Shown here one piece after another: positions 54,632 through 64,000 of a stretch of 64,000 bases of DNA (within the stretch, counting starts at the first letter, position 1; every line of letters starts with the position of its first letter). Made by a program: the position numbers and the translations under genes. The stretch covers positions 310,001 through 374,000 of the forward strand of contig JAFKFH010000005.1 in assembly GCA_017307375.1 (NCBI GenBank), read 5' to 3'. Origin of the DNA: Alphaproteobacteria bacterium (GTDB taxonomy: Bacteria > Pseudomonadota > Alphaproteobacteria > Ferrovibrionales > Ferrovibrionaceae). Below the pieces are notes generated by a model that had not been told where the DNA came from, did no database searches, and saw only the letters and a list, made by a program, of their open reading frames with translations.

Positions 54632-55862
54632 GCCCGCCGACCGGCGGGGTATCGGCAAGGGCGATCGCGCGTCGGAGCAGGATGCAGAGGCCGAGGCCGA
54701 GCACGGCCACGGCGCCGAGCGCGAGGAAGGCCGCTTCATAGCCCAGATGCAGCGCGATCAGCCCGGCAAAGGCCGGGCTGATCGCGGCCCCGATTCCCTG
54801 CAGCGTCATGACGGCGCCAAGCCCCGCGTTGACGTAGCCGCTGCCGCGCAGGATCCGGGCGACGAGGCCGGGCAAGGCCACGCCAAGCAGGCCCGCGCCG
54901 ATACCGTCCAGGACCTGTACGGGGATCAGTGCCCAGGCCGAGGGCCAGCAGGCGGCGACCAGCCCGCGCAGCGGCAGGGCAAGCATCGCGGCAAGCAGCA
55001 GCCGGCCATAGCCATGCCCGGCGGCATGCCGCCCGGCGAACAGCGCCACCGGGATCATCACGAGCTGCGCCACGATGATCGTCAGCGCGGTGAAGGCGCT
55101 GGGATCGGCATCGCCGCGCGCGACGGCGGCCTGGCCAAGCAACGGCAGCATGGCGGCATTGCCCAGGTGGAACAGCAGCATGACGACACCCAGCAGCCGC
55201 AGGGCCGGCGACGCGGCAAGGGCACGCAAGGTCATCGGCGCGGCCTCGCCATGCGGTCCGGGCCGCGGATCGCGGCCGCGCGCGGCCGCGTCGTCGATGT
55301 CCTCCGGCCGGATTCCGCGCAGACAGATCAGCGCGCCGCACCCCATCGCCGCCATGACGACGAACACGGCGGGCAGGCCCCAGCGATACCCGGCCAGCCC
55401 GGCCAGCGCGGCGGCCGCAACATTGCCGGCATGGTTCCAGGCTTCGTTGGTCCCGAGCTGGCGCGCCAGGCCGGCCTGGCCGACCAAACCGAGGGTCAAG
55501 CCCATGATCGCCGGTCCGATCAGCGCGCCCACGACACCGGTGGCGATCTGCGAAGCCCCGGTGACGGCGGGCGACGGGTCGTACCACAGGGCGAGGTTGC
55601 CGATCAGCAACAGCACGATCCCGCCGGCCAGCAGCAATCGCTTGTGCCGCGAGATATCGACCAGCAGCCCCAGCGGCATGGTCGCCAGCATCGCGGCGAT
55701 GCCGCCTGCAGTCATGACATAGCCGATGTCGTCGGCCTGCCAGCCCTGCGTCATCAGGAAAACGCCCAGGAAGGGCCCCAGGCCGTCGCGGACGTCGGCC
55801 AGGAAAAAATTCAGCCCGGACAAGCGGCGCACCGAGCCGCTGCGTGCCTGGATCATCACCAT
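54591..55862 (-). CDS. MFS transporter
   Basis: The 423-residue product has about 12 helices. Motif-A-like sequence MPLGLLVDISRHKRLL lies after helix 2, and the N-terminal part (FFLADVRDGLGPFLGVFLMTQ) is typical for a group of uncharacterised MFS proteins. The ATG at 55862 has a GAGG site; upstream the open frame (43 residues) looks non-coding. Its C-terminal 41 bases overlap the AbrB-family gene on the other strand. Confidence 0.9.
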   Translation of the reverse strand: MVMIQARSGSVRRLSGLNFFLADVRDGLGPFLGVFLMTQGWQADDIGYVMTAGGIAAMLATMPLGLLVDISRHKRLLLAGGIVLLLIGNLALWYDPSPAVTGASQIATGVVGALIGPAIMGLTLGLVGQAGLARQLGTNEAWNHAGNVAAAALAGLAGYRWGLPAVFVVMAAMGCGALICLRGIRPEDIDDAAARGRDPRPGPHGEAAPMTLRALAASPALRLLGVVMLLFHLGNAAMLPLLGQAAVARGDADPSAFTALTIIVAQLVMIPVALFAGRHAAGHGYGRLLLAAMLALPLRGLVAACWPSAWALIPVQVLDGIGAGLLGVALPGLVARILRGSGYVNAGLGAVMTLQGIGAAISPAFAGLIALHLGYEAAFLALGAVAVLGLGLCILLRRAIALADTPPVGGLTAAPAASMPAAR

Positions 55863-55932
55863 GGATGCCTCGTTATCGCGTGATGCGGGGCGGGCCGGCG
55901 CCGCGCCGAGGCGTGACGCCGGCCCCGATCGG

Positions 55933-56595
55933 TCAGCGGTCGTAGAGCGGCTGCAGGGCGGCGAGGCTGGTACCGACGCTGAGCGCTTCAAGCGACGTGC
56001 CGATCGCGTTGCGCGTTCCGAGGCCGGCGGCAGCGAACGGCGTGCCCGGCTGCACCGGCTGGCTCAAGCTGTCGGGCGGAAACCTGACGATGGCGCCATC
56101 GGCGAGAATAATGCCGTTGACCTCCCCGCGCGGACCGGAGAGTACGGCGTCGACCAGGCCTTCCACCTGCTGCGGCTGCAGCCGCTGGGCCCGGAGATGC
56201 GGCGGTAGCGGCCGGCCGTCGCCTGCCAGCGGCTGGTCGAAGACGGTCTGCCCGGTGGCGACGTTGACGATGGCATCCGCCTTGACGATGCCGCGGTTCT
56301 CGGCCCGACCGATCACGCGAACCGCGTCGCCCGGCTTGACCGCCGCGGCCAGCGCATCCGACAGGTGAGGCGGGAACCTGACGATTCCGCCGTCGGCCAG
56401 GCGCAGGCCATCGACCTCGCCATAAGGATTGATCAGCAGGCGCTGGACCTGGCCTTCGACCGCGGCGCGACCGGCCGGGCCGGGCGGCGGCGGGGGCGGC
56501 CGCAAGCCGGCCGCGGGTTCGGTCGGCGCGGCCTCGGCCCCCGTCGCGATCAGCGTCAAGGTCAGGGCAGCGACGGAAACGAGATGTCTGGGCAT
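55933..56595 (-). CDS. Secreted protein with internal duplication, predicted sigma-54 target
   Basis: The 220-residue product has a Sec signal peptide (residues about 1-23, ending AEA), a Pro-rich linker and two copies of a short motif: GEVDGLRLADGGIVRFPPHL (about 59-78) and GEVNGIILADGAIVRFPPDS (about 156-175). The first copy is followed by a KPGDAVRVIGRAENRG stretch typical of small beta-barrel folds. I recognise no family name. The ATG at 56595 has an AGGAG site. A textbook sigma-54 promoter lies 39 bases upstream, with a likely activator site before it, next to the gene for an NtrC-type activator. Confidence 0.7.
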   Translation of the reverse strand: MPRHLVSVAALTLTLIATGAEAAPTEPAAGLRPPPPPPGPAGRAAVEGQVQRLLINPYGEVDGLRLADGGIVRFPPHLSDALAAAVKPGDAVRVIGRAENRGIVKADAIVNVATGQTVFDQPLAGDGRPLPPHLRAQRLQPQQVEGLVDAVLSGPRGEVNGIILADGAIVRFPPDSLSQPVQPGTPFAAAGLGTRNAIGTSLEALSVGTSLAALQPLYDR

Positions 56596-56633
56596 CGGGC
56601 AACTCCTGGGTGGGGTGGTGACACCCCTACCCC

Positions 56634-56649
56634 GCAATTGCCGTGCCAA
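56634..56649 (-). promoter_or_regulatory. Sigma-54 (-24/-12) promoter for the duplicated secreted protein
   Basis: The minus strand reads TTGGCACGGCAATTGC, matching the sigma-54 consensus TGGCACG-N4-TTGC at every fixed position. Transcription would start near 56622, giving a leader of about 27 bases before the ATG at 56595. The promoter is oriented away from the NtrC-type activator gene and into the secreted-protein gene. Confidence 0.85.
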
Positions 56650-56711
56650 TCTGTTTCTACAATAAAATCAAAGGCTTGATTTGAAGACACAGGCCGATCC
56701 GTCCGCCCTCG

Positions 56712-56745
56712 CGACAGGTTGGTGTCACCAGATCGGACACTGTCG
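56712..56745. promoter_or_regulatory. Inverted repeat, likely activator (enhancer) site or hairpin terminator
   Basis: GTGTC (56722-56726) and GACAC (56736-56740) are inverted repeats nine bases apart, with an outer CGACAG (56712-56717) / CTGTCG (56740-56745) pair. The centre is about 107 bases upstream of the predicted sigma-54 start, the usual range for NtrC-type enhancers. It also lies just past the stop of the activator gene, so it could instead be the end of that transcript; no T-run follows. Confidence 0.6.
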
Positions 56746-56755
56746 GCAGTGCCGC

Positions 56756-58102
56756 TCAGGCGAGCCCGAATTCCGTCAGCTTGCGATAGAGCTGCTGGCG
56801 CGACAGATCCAGGCGGCGGGCAGCCTCGGCCCGGTTGCCGGCTGTCGCCGCGAGCGCGCGCAGGATCATCTCCCGTTCGACCTGGGCCACGGCGCTGGCC
56901 ATCGTGCCCGCCCAGTCGATTTCGGGGCCGGCCGCGGATGCAGCGACCGACTGCAGGCCGACATGATCGGCCTCGATCACGGCGCCATGGCTGAGCAGTG
57001 CAGCCCGCTCCATCGCGTTGCGCAGTTCGCGGACATTGCCCGGCCAGGGATGGGACAGCAGCAGGCGTGCCGCAGCGGGGCTGAGCCGCTTGGGCGCATC
57101 GCCGCCGAGCAGGCGCAGGAAATGTTCGGCCAGCGGCAGCACGTCGCCGAGACGTTCGCGCAGCGGCGGCAGGGTCAGCGGCACGACCTGCAGCCGATAC
57201 CAGAGGTCCTCGCGAAAGCGCCCGGCCTTGACTGCTGCCGGCAGATCGTGATGGGTGGCCGCGACGACGCGCACGTCGACAGGCATGACGCCGCGCGCCC
57301 CGACCGGTGCCACCTCGCGCTCCTGCAGCACGCGCAGGATCTTGGCCTGGGTGGGCAGCGGCATGTCGCCGATCTCGTCCAGGAACAGCGTGCCGCCCTC
57401 CGCCTCGCCAAAGCGGCCGACGCGGTCGGCGACCGCCCCGGTGAACGCCCCTTTGACATGGCCGAACAACTCGCTCTCCATCAGCTCGGCGGGGATGGCG
57501 GCGCAGTTGACGGCGACGAAGGGCTTGCCGGCGCGGGGGCTGCTGCGATGCAGGGTGCGGGCGACCAGTTCCTTGCCGGTCCCGGTTTCGCCCAGGATCA
57601 GGACCGTGGCGTCGCTGCCCGCGACCAGGCCGATACGCTTGAAGACCTGGCGCATCGCCTCGCTGCTGCTGACCAGTTCGCCGTCTTCGGCGGGCGGGTG
57701 GCCTGCAGCCGCCGGGTCGGGCGGCCGGGCATCGCGCTCGCTCGCCAGCAGCCGCAGGGCGCGCCCCAGCGTCTCCACCAGGGCCGAACGGGCGACCGGC
57801 TTGGTGAGATGATCGAAGGCGCCGAGCCGCATGGCCTCGATCGTGTTGCCGCCGCTCGCATAGGCGGTCAGCATGATGCAGGGTATCTTGCCGACGGCCG
57901 GCGCACGCCGCAGGAAGGCCAGGCCGTCCTCGCCGGGCAGACGCAGGTCGACGATCGCGGCATCCGGCATCTCGGTGCGCAAAAGCCGCAGCCCGGCGTC
58001 GACCGAGCCAGCCTCGAGCACCGCGTGGCCCAGGTCCCCGAGCATCTCGGCCAGGCTGCCGCGGAAGGCCACGTCGTCGTCGACGATCAGGATACGGGCC
58101 AT
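56756..58102 (-). CDS. NtrC-family sigma-54-dependent response regulator
   Basis: The 448-residue product has a receiver domain (acceptor Asp52, VDLRLPGEDG), an AAA+ sigma-54 activation domain with Walker A GETGTGKE (171-178) and the GAFTGA loop (218-223) that touches sigma-54, and a C-terminal Fis-type helix-turn-helix (about 405-448, AEAARRLDLSRQQLYRKL). It overlaps the kinase gene by 16 bases and is the response-regulator partner. The sigma-54 promoter at 56634-56649, just downstream, is the natural target. Confidence 0.95.
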   Translation of the reverse strand: MARILIVDDDVAFRGSLAEMLGDLGHAVLEAGSVDAGLRLLRTEMPDAAIVDLRLPGEDGLAFLRRAPAVGKIPCIMLTAYASGGNTIEAMRLGAFDHLTKPVARSALVETLGRALRLLASERDARPPDPAAAGHPPAEDGELVSSSEAMRQVFKRIGLVAGSDATVLILGETGTGKELVARTLHRSSPRAGKPFVAVNCAAIPAELMESELFGHVKGAFTGAVADRVGRFGEAEGGTLFLDEIGDMPLPTQAKILRVLQEREVAPVGARGVMPVDVRVVAATHHDLPAAVKAGRFREDLWYRLQVVPLTLPPLRERLGDVLPLAEHFLRLLGGDAPKRLSPAAARLLLSHPWPGNVRELRNAMERAALLSHGAVIEADHVGLQSVAASAAGPEIDWAGTMASAVAQVEREMILRALAATAGNRAEAARRLDLSRQQLYRKLTEFGLA

Positions 58103-59424
58103 GGCAGCTCCATCTCGATACGGGTTCCCTTCGCCGTTCCGGCCAGGCGCACCTGCCCGCCATGGGCCTGGACGATTTCCCGGACCAGGGCAAGGCCAAG
58201 GCCGGTGCCACCCGGACGGGCGGTGGTGAAGGGTTCGAACAAGGTAGCGCGCAGTTCGGGCGGCACGCCCAGGCCATCGTCGGCCACCCAGATCAGCAGC
58301 GCCCCGCCGGCGGCGCGGCCGGCACCGAGCTCGACGAGCCCGCCCGGCCCGGTATGCGCCAGCGCATTGAGCAGCAGGTTGTCGATCGCCCTGGCCATTT
58401 GCTCGGGGTCGAACCACGCGGCCTCCACGCCCGCCGCCAGGGCGGGATCGAACGACAGGGTCATGCGCGCCTGATCCTGGCGGCCGGGGGCGATGTGAGC
58501 CTGCAGGCGTTCTTCCAGCCAGCGCCGCAGATCAAGCGTGCGACGCTCGACGCGAAACGGCTGGGTCAGGGCCAGCAGGCTGGCGATCAGCGCCTCCAGG
58601 CGCTGGGTCTGCGACAGCACCGCCTCGAGGGCGCCGGCGACCCGCGCCTCGCGCATCTCCGGCGGCGCCGCCAGCGCATTTTCCGCCTTCATGCGCATGG
58701 TCCCCAGCGGATTGCGGATCTCGTGCGCCAGTCCGGCCGACAGGCGCCCCAACGTGGCCAGCCGCTCGGCCTGGGCCAGCTGCGCCTGCAACCGCGCCGC
58801 CTGGCCCCGCCAGCGCGACAGGGTCCAGGCCAGCCAGGCCCCGGACGCCAGCACCAGCCCCAGCAGCAGGGCTACCGCGAGGATCAGCGGATTGATCACC
58901 TCGGCCGCGATCAGCGGCACGCGCAGCAACGTCCAGGCGATCTGCCCAGATCCCGCCATCTCCGGCGGGCAGGCGGCGAAGACCACCGCTTCGCGCAGGC
59001 CGGGACGCATGTCGACCACCGGCGTACCGGAATCAAGGACGCGCTGGGCGGTCGCGGCTATGCGCTCGAGTTCGGCGCTGGGCGGATCGCGCTTGATCCC
59101 GGTGCCGTCATAGGTCGGAAAGGCATAGGCGACGACACCCGCGCCGGCCTGCCAGAAGCCGCCCTCCACGCCCGCCTGGTCGCGCAGCGCCAGATCGAGG
59201 ACCGCCTGCGCGCCGGCCGGCGACATGCCGCCGGCCAGCCGCGCCGCACCGGCCTGCAGCGCCTCGCAACTGACGGCCGCGACGTGCCGGGCACGCGAAA
59301 TCTGCGCCCCCGCCCCTTGCCGCCCCAGCACCAGCAGCAGCCACACCAGCACCAGCGCGACGACGGCGATCACCAGCCACAGGATCAGCAGGTCGCGTCG
59401 AACGTATTTCTGCAGCGGCAGCAC
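58087..59424 (-). CDS. Sensor histidine kinase, partner of the NtrC-type regulator
   Basis: The 445-residue product has a helix at about residues 13-33, a periplasmic sensor domain (about 40-165), a second helix (about 178-202), a HisKA domain with H-box LSAGLAHEIRNPLG (His234) and an HATPase domain (N box NLLLNALAHT, DDGLGVP, GTGLGLALV). It is close to the ZraS/NtrB-like set of sigma-54 partner kinases, without a PAS domain. The start is a GTG with a GGAGGAG site. It lies 48 bases after the outer-membrane channel gene on the same strand. What it senses is unknown; an efflux substrate or envelope stress is a guess. Confidence 0.92.
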   Translation of the reverse strand: MLPLQKYVRRDLLILWLVIAVVALVLVWLLLVLGRQGAGAQISRARHVAAVSCEALQAGAARLAGGMSPAGAQAVLDLALRDQAGVEGGFWQAGAGVVAYAFPTYDGTGIKRDPPSAELERIAATAQRVLDSGTPVVDMRPGLREAVVFAACPPEMAGSGQIAWTLLRVPLIAAEVINPLILAVALLLGLVLASGAWLAWTLSRWRGQAARLQAQLAQAERLATLGRLSAGLAHEIRNPLGTMRMKAENALAAPPEMREARVAGALEAVLSQTQRLEALIASLLALTQPFRVERRTLDLRRWLEERLQAHIAPGRQDQARMTLSFDPALAAGVEAAWFDPEQMARAIDNLLLNALAHTGPGGLVELGAGRAAGGALLIWVADDGLGVPPELRATLFEPFTTARPGGTGLGLALVREIVQAHGGQVRLAGTAKGTRIEMELPWPVS

Positions 59425-59472
59425 ACCACTCCTCCGGCAACAGGCCGGGGCCAGTATACATGCCGCGCCCGC

Positions 59473-60882
59473 TCAGTCCGTCTTCGTCCAGCCGCCGCCC
59501 AGGACCTTGTAGAGTTCGACCTGGTTGGTCGACTTGGTCAGGTCCATCGTGATCAGGTCCTGCTGCGCGGCATAGAGCGAGCGCTGCGAGTCCAGCACGT
59601 CGAGATAGCTGTCGATCCCGCGCTGATAGCGGGCCTCGGACAGCGAGAAGCTCTCCTGTGTCGCGTCGACCAGCGCCTGCTGCGCCGCCATCCGCTGATC
59701 CAGCGTGCCGTAGTTGGCGAGTGCGTCAGACACTTCCTTGAAGGCGGTCTGGATCGTCTGCTCGTATTGCGCCACGGCGATCGCACGGTCGACACGGGCC
59801 GAATCGAGGGTCGCCTGGTTCTGGTCTGCGGTGAAGATCGGCACGGTGACCTGGGGCGCGAAGCTCCAGGCCGTGCCGCCGCTCTTGAACAGGCCGGACA
59901 GCTCGTTGGAAGCAAGGCCGGCCGACCCGGTCAGCGTCACGCGCGGGAAGAAGTTGGCCCGAGCCGCGCCGATCGAGGCATTCATGGCCTTCAGGCTATG
60001 CTCGGCCGCCAGGACGTCCGGCCGGTCCTGCAGCACCTCGGACGGCAGGCCCACCGGCACGGCGGCGAAGGCCGCGTTGGTGTCGATCTCGTTCAGCGGC
60101 AGCAGCGCATCGGGCACCGGGGCGCCGACCACGAGTTGCAGCGCGTTGCGGTCGATCTCGACCAGCGAGGTGTAGCGGCCGATGTCGACGCGCGCCGATT
60201 CCATGCTGGAACGCGCCTGCGACACGTCGAGGGCCGAGGCGACGCCGAGTTCGAACGAACGCTGGACCAGCCGGTAGGACGCTTCACGGCTGGCGAACGT
60301 GCTCTGCGCCAGAGCGAGGCGCTGCCGATCGGCGGCAAGCGTCAGATAGTCGGTCGAGATCGAGGCGATCAGGGCGATCTGCGTCGAGCGGCGCGCCTCC
60401 TCGGTCTGGAAGTACTGCTCCAACGCCTGCTGGTTCAGGCTGCGGATGCGGCCGAAGAAGTCGATTTCCCAGGACGAGGTCGCGATGTTGGCGCTGTAGA
60501 CGCGCGAGGTGGTGTTGCCGTTGGGGTTGATGCCCGGGGCGCGCTGGGCGGTCTCGCCCGCGGTGCCGCTGACCTGCGGGAACAGGTTCGACCGCTGGAT
60601 GCGATACTGCGCCTGGGCGCGGTCGATGTTGAGCGCGGCGACGCGCAGGTCGCGATTCTCGCGCAGGCCCAGTTCGATCACCTGGCGCAGCTTCGCGTCG
60701 CGCACGAACTGCTGCCAGGGCAGGTCGGCGGCACGGCCGACCGCGGGCGGCGCCTTGTCATAGGCCGGGCCCGACGGCCACAGCGACGGCACCGGCAGGT
60801 TGGGCCGCAGGTATTCGGGCACGAAGCTGCAGCCGGCAAGCAGGCTGGCGGTAAGGCCGATGGCGATGGTCTGGCGGATCAT
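59473..60882 (-). CDS. RND outer-membrane channel (OprM/NodT-like lipoprotein)
   Basis: This outer-membrane channel completes a tripartite pump. The 469-residue product has a lipoprotein signal (LLAGCS, Cys18) and the long helical barrel of the NodT family, with [19 protein letters not shown] and the [18 protein letters not shown] pattern repeated in both halves. The ATG overlaps the pump gene stop as ATGA, so pump and channel are translationally coupled. Confidence 0.95.
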   Translation of the reverse strand: MIRQTIAIGLTASLLAGCSFVPEYLRPNLPVPSLWPSGPAYDKAPPAVGRAADLPWQQFVRDAKLRQVIELGLRENRDLRVAALNIDRAQAQYRIQRSNLFPQVSGTAGETAQRAPGINPNGNTTSRVYSANIATSSWEIDFFGRIRSLNQQALEQYFQTEEARRSTQIALIASISTDYLTLAADRQRLALAQSTFASREASYRLVQRSFELGVASALDVSQARSSMESARVDIGRYTSLVEIDRNALQLVVGAPVPDALLPLNEIDTNAAFAAVPVGLPSEVLQDRPDVLAAEHSLKAMNASIGAARANFFPRVTLTGSAGLASNELSGLFKSGGTAWSFAPQVTVPIFTADQNQATLDSARVDRAIAVAQYEQTIQTAFKEVSDALANYGTLDQRMAAQQALVDATQESFSLSEARYQRGIDSYLDVLDSQRSLYAAQQDLITMDLTKSTNQVELYKVLGGGWTKTD

Positions 60883-63800
60883 TGATGCACGCTCACGCTG
60901 GCAGCCGGCACCTCCGCCTGCGGCCGGGTCTTGCCCTTGAACCGCTTGCGGATCACCACGAAGAAGACGGGGACGAAGAACACGCCGAGCACGGTGGCCG
61001 CGATCATGCCGCCGGTGACGCCGGTACCGATCACGTTCTGGCCGCCCGAGCCGGCGCCTTTCGAGATCACCAGCGGCAGCACGCCGAGGATGAAGGCCAG
61101 CGAGGTCATGATCACCGGACGCAGACGCAAGCGCACGGCTTCGAGCGTCGCCTCGATCAGCTCCTTGCCGGCCTCCTGCTGCTCCTTGGCGAATTCGACG
61201 ATCAGGATCGCGTTCTTCGCCGCAAGCCCGATGGTCGTCAGCAGCGCGACCTGGAAGAAGATGTCGTTGGCCATGCCGCGCAGGGTCGTCGCGATCAGGG
61301 CGCCGATGATGCCGAGCGGCACGACCAGCATGACCGAGAACGGGATCGACCAGCTTTCATACAGCGCGGCCAGGCAGAGGAAGACGATCAGGATCGACAG
61401 CGCGTACAGCGCCGGCGCCTGCGAGCCGGACTGGCGCTCCTGGTCGGACAGGCCCGTCCACTCGATGCCGACACCGGGCGGCAGTTGCTTGACGATCTCC
61501 TCGACCGCCGCCATCGCGTCGCCCGACGACTTGCCGGGCGCCGCCATGCCCAGCACCTCGACGGCCGGCAGGCCGTTATAGCGTTCCAGGCGCGGCGAGC
61601 CGTAGACCCATTTCGCCGTGGCGAAGGCCGAGAACGGCACCATCTGGCCCAGCGAATTGCGCACGTACCAGCGATCGATATCCTGCGGCTGCATGCGGAA
61701 CGGCGCATCGCCCTGAAGATAGACCTTCTTGGTGCGGCCCCGGTCGAGGAAGTCGTTGACGTAGGCCGAACCCCAGGCGGTGGTGAGCGTCGAGTTGACC
61801 TCGGCCAGCGACAGGCCCAGCGCGCCGACCCGCTCCTGATCGATGTCGAGCTGGTATTCGGGCGTATCTTCCTGGCCGTTCGGACGCACCGCGACCAGTG
61901 TCGGATTCTGCGCGGCCATGCCGAGGAACTGGTTGCGCGCGGCCATCAGCCGCTCGTGGCCGATGCCGCCCCGGTCCTGCAGGAAGAAGTCGAAACCGGT
62001 GGCGTTGCCCAGCTCCAGCACCGCCGGCGGGGCGAAGGCGAAGGCCATCGCGCCGCGGAAGCGCATGAACGCCCCCATTGCGCGGCCGGCGACCGCGCCG
62101 ACGCGCAGGGCCGGGCTGTTGCGCTGGGACCAGTCCTTGAGGCGGACGAAGGCGATGCCGGTATTCTGCCCGGCACCGGCAAAGCCGAAGCCCGCGACGG
62201 TGAACACCGACTCGACGGCGGCCTTCTCGTCGTTGGCGAAATATTGCTGCACCTGGGTCAGCACTTCCTGGGTGCGTTCGAGCGTCGCGTTTGGCGGCAG
62301 CTGCACCTGGGCGAACATGATGCCCTGGTCCTCGTCCGGCAGGAACGAGGTCGGCATGCGCACGAACAGATAGCCCATGGCCCCGACGAGGACGAGATAG
62401 ACCAGCATGAAACGGAAGGTGCGGCGCACCATCCAGCCGACCGCCGACTGATAGCCGCTGTTGGTGGCGTCGAAACCGCGGTTGAACCAGCCGAACGGCC
62501 CGCGGCGGGTGGGGCCGTGATGGGCCGACGGCTTCAGCATCGTCGCGCACAGGGCCGGGGTGACCACGATCGCGACGATCACCGACAGCACCATGGCCGA
62601 GACGATGGTGATCGAGAACTGGCGATAGATGACGCCGGTCGAACCGGGGAAGAACGCCATCGGCACGAACACCGCCGACAGCACCAGCGCGATGCCGATC
62701 AGCGCGCCGGTAATCTGGCCCATCGACTTGCGCGTCGCCTCGCGCGGCGACAGCCCCTCCTCGCTCATCACCCGCTCGACGTTCTCGACGACGACGATGG
62801 CGTCGTCGACCAGCAGGCCGATGGCGAGTACGACGCCGAACATCGTCAGCGTATTGATCGAGTAGCCGAAGGCCGCGAGCACTGCGAAAGTGCCGAGCAG
62901 CACGACCGGGATCGCGATCGTCGGGATCAGCGTGGCGCGGAAGTTCTGGAGGAACAGGTACATGACCAGGAACACCAGGACGATCGCCTCGCCCAGCGTC
63001 TTGATCACTTCCTCGATCGAGGTCTTGACGAACGGGGTGGTGTCGTAGGGGATCTCGACCTTCATGCCCGGCGGGAAGAAGGTTTCGAGATCCTTGAGCT
63101 GCTTCTCGACCGCCTTGACAGTGTTCAACGCGTTGCCGCCGGTGGCGAGCTTGATGGCGAGACCCACCGCCTGCTTGCCGTTATAGCGGGCCGAGGTCGA
63201 GTAGTTCTCGCCGCCCAGTTCGATGCGCGCGACATCGCCCAGGCGCACTTCGGCACCGTCGGTATTGGTGCGGAGCAGCACGCGGGCGAACTGTTCGGGC
63301 GTGCGCAGCAGGCTCTGCGCCTGGACGGTCGCCGCGATCTGCTGGCCGGCGACCGCCGGGTTGCCGCCGATCTGGCCGGCCGAGACCTGGGCGTTCTGGG
63401 CCTGCAGGGCCAGTACCACGTCGCTCGGCATCAGCTTGTAATTGTTGAGCTTGTCGGGATCGAGCCAGATGCGCATCGCATACTGGGCGCCGAACAGGGT
63501 GACGTCGCCGACGCCTTCGACGCGGCTGATCGTATCCTGCACGCTGGAGGCGACATAGTCGGCCAGATCGGTCTCGTTCATCGAGCCGTCCTCGGAGAAG
63601 AAGCCGAGCACGAGCAGGAAGTTCGATGTCGCCTTGGTGACCTGGATGCCCTGGCGCTGCACCACTTCCGGCAGCAGCGGCGTGGCCAGGGCCAGCTTGT
63701 TCTGGACCTGGACCTGGGCGATGTCGGGATTGGTGCCGGCCTCGAAGGTCAGCTTGATTTCCATCTGGCCGGTGCCGTCGGAGGTCGACGACATGTATTT

Positions 63801-64000
63801 CAGGCCGTCGATGCCCTTCATGCGCTGCTCGATCACCTGGGTCACGGTGTCCTCGAGCGTCTTGGCCGACGCGCCCGGATAGGTCGCGGTGATCGAGACG
63901 GCAGGCGGGGCGATGTTGGGATACTGCGCGATCGGCAGGCGATAGATGGCGAGCGCGCCCGCCAGCATGATCACGATTGCCACCACCCAGGCAAAGATCG
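60879..64000 (-). CDS. RND efflux permease (AcrB/HAE1-like), 5' end outside the window
   Basis: The reading frame enters from the right edge with no start in the window; the earliest in-frame residues ([19 protein letters not shown]) match the end of the first AcrB helix, so only about a dozen residues are missing. Proton-relay sequence [16 protein letters not shown] (helix 4), the [16 protein letters not shown] segment of helix 10 and the porter-domain segments [12 protein letters not shown] and [15 protein letters not shown] are AcrB-like. The adaptor gene is presumably outside the window. The substrate range cannot be read from sequence. Confidence 0.95.
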   Translation of the reverse strand, partial: IFAWVVAIVIMLAGALAIYRLPIAQYPNIAPPAVSITATYPGASAKTLEDTVTQVIEQRMKGIDGLKYMSSTSDGTGQMEIKLTFEAGTNPDIAQVQVQNKLALATPLLPEVVQRQGIQVTKATSNFLLVLGFFSEDGSMNETDLADYVASSVQDTISRVEGVGDVTLFGAQYAMRIWLDPDKLNNYKLMPSDVVLALQAQNAQVSAGQIGGNPAVAGQQIAATVQAQSLLRTPEQFARVLLRTNTDGAEVRLGDVARIELGGENYSTSARYNGKQAVGLAIKLATGGNALNTVKAVEKQLKDLETFFPPGMKVEIPYDTTPFVKTSIEEVIKTLGEAIVLVFLVMYLFLQNFRATLIPTIAIPVVLLGTFAVLAAFGYSINTLTMFGVVLAIGLLVDDAIVVVENVERVMSEEGLSPREATRKSMGQITGALIGIALVLSAVFVPMAFFPGSTGVIYRQFSITIVSAMVLSVIVAIVVTPALCATMLKPSAHHGPTRRGPFGWFNRGFDATNSGYQSAVGWMVRRTFRFMLVYLVLVGAMGYLFVRMPTSFLPDEDQGIMFAQVQLPPNATLERTQEVLTQVQQYFANDEKAAVESVFTVAGFGFAGAGQNTGIAFVRLKDWSQRNSPALRVGAVAGRAMGAFMRFRGAMAFAFAPPAVLELGNATGFDFFLQDRGGIGHERLMAARNQFLGMAAQNPTLVAVRPNGQEDTPEYQLDIDQERVGALGLSLAEVNSTLTTAWGSAYVNDFLDRGRTKKVYLQGDAPFRMQPQDIDRWYVRNSLGQMVPFSAFATAKWVYGSPRLERYNGLPAVEVLGMAAPGKSSGDAMAAVEEIVKQLPPGVGIEWTGLSDQERQSGSQAPALYALSILIVFLCLAALYESWSIPFSVMLVVPLGIIGALIATTLRGMANDIFFQVALLTTIGLAAKNAILIVEFAKEQQEAGKELIEATLEAVRLRLRPVIMTSLAFILGVLPLVISKGAGSGGQNVIGTGVTGGMIAATVLGVFFVPVFFVVIRKRFKGKTRPQAEVPAASVSVHQ

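Overview
This is a high-GC window with dense coding. It reads as an alphaproteobacterial chromosome, most likely Rhodospirillales or a neighbouring order; the exact genus is not readable from sequence alone. The signs are a DUF2336 protein, a MarR regulator that looks like LdtR, a complete ccoNOQP-ccoGHIS cluster, fliL, many TRAP transporter genes, and long operons joined by 4-base ATGA overlaps. I saw no rRNA, tRNA, CRISPR array, insertion sequence or phage gene. No gene-free stretch reaches 300 bases; the longest are 42794-43084 (291 bases), 6300-6561 (262) and 2838-3091 (254).

Layout. 22-525 is fliL. 685-6299 is a TRAP locus: two paralogous permease pairs head to head, then a convergent binding-protein gene behind a two-way terminator. 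6562-10017 holds a small secreted protein and a coupled MFS-EamA-MaoC-GNAT operon. 10001-12729 is ettA with a TPR-methyltransferase; 12910-14380 is an OmpW-like porin and an SDR-like protein without the usual Tyr/Lys. 14427-20510 has two hybrid sensor kinases flanking an orphan TRAP-type binding protein and a peptidoglycan-binding protein. 20613-24908 is an RND efflux pair. 25105-31458 has a diguanylate cyclase, a lipoprotein truncated haemoglobin, an amidohydrolase, a PLP lyase and a MocR regulator.

31542-39266 (minus strand) is the cbb3 oxidase operon ccoN-O-Q-P-G-H-I-S, including a 49-residue ccoQ. 39472-42180 is a TetR-controlled acyl-CoA operon with a perfect operator. 42302-44197 is the LdtR-like regulator and a DUF2336 protein; 44304-47159 has moaA, an NAD kinase, a GST and an ArsR regulator with its own operator. 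47175-52551 is a five-gene peptide ABC importer, divergent from an aspartoacylase-like hydrolase and an AbrB-family membrane protein.

55933-64000 is the part I find most interesting. An RND pump gene (cut by the window edge) and its outer-membrane channel are followed by a histidine kinase and an NtrC-type sigma-54 activator. Just beyond lies a textbook sigma-54 promoter, with an inverted-repeat site about 107 bp upstream of the inferred start point, reading into a gene for an uncharacterised secreted protein with an internal duplication. That gives a sensor, activator, enhancer, promoter and target in one place.
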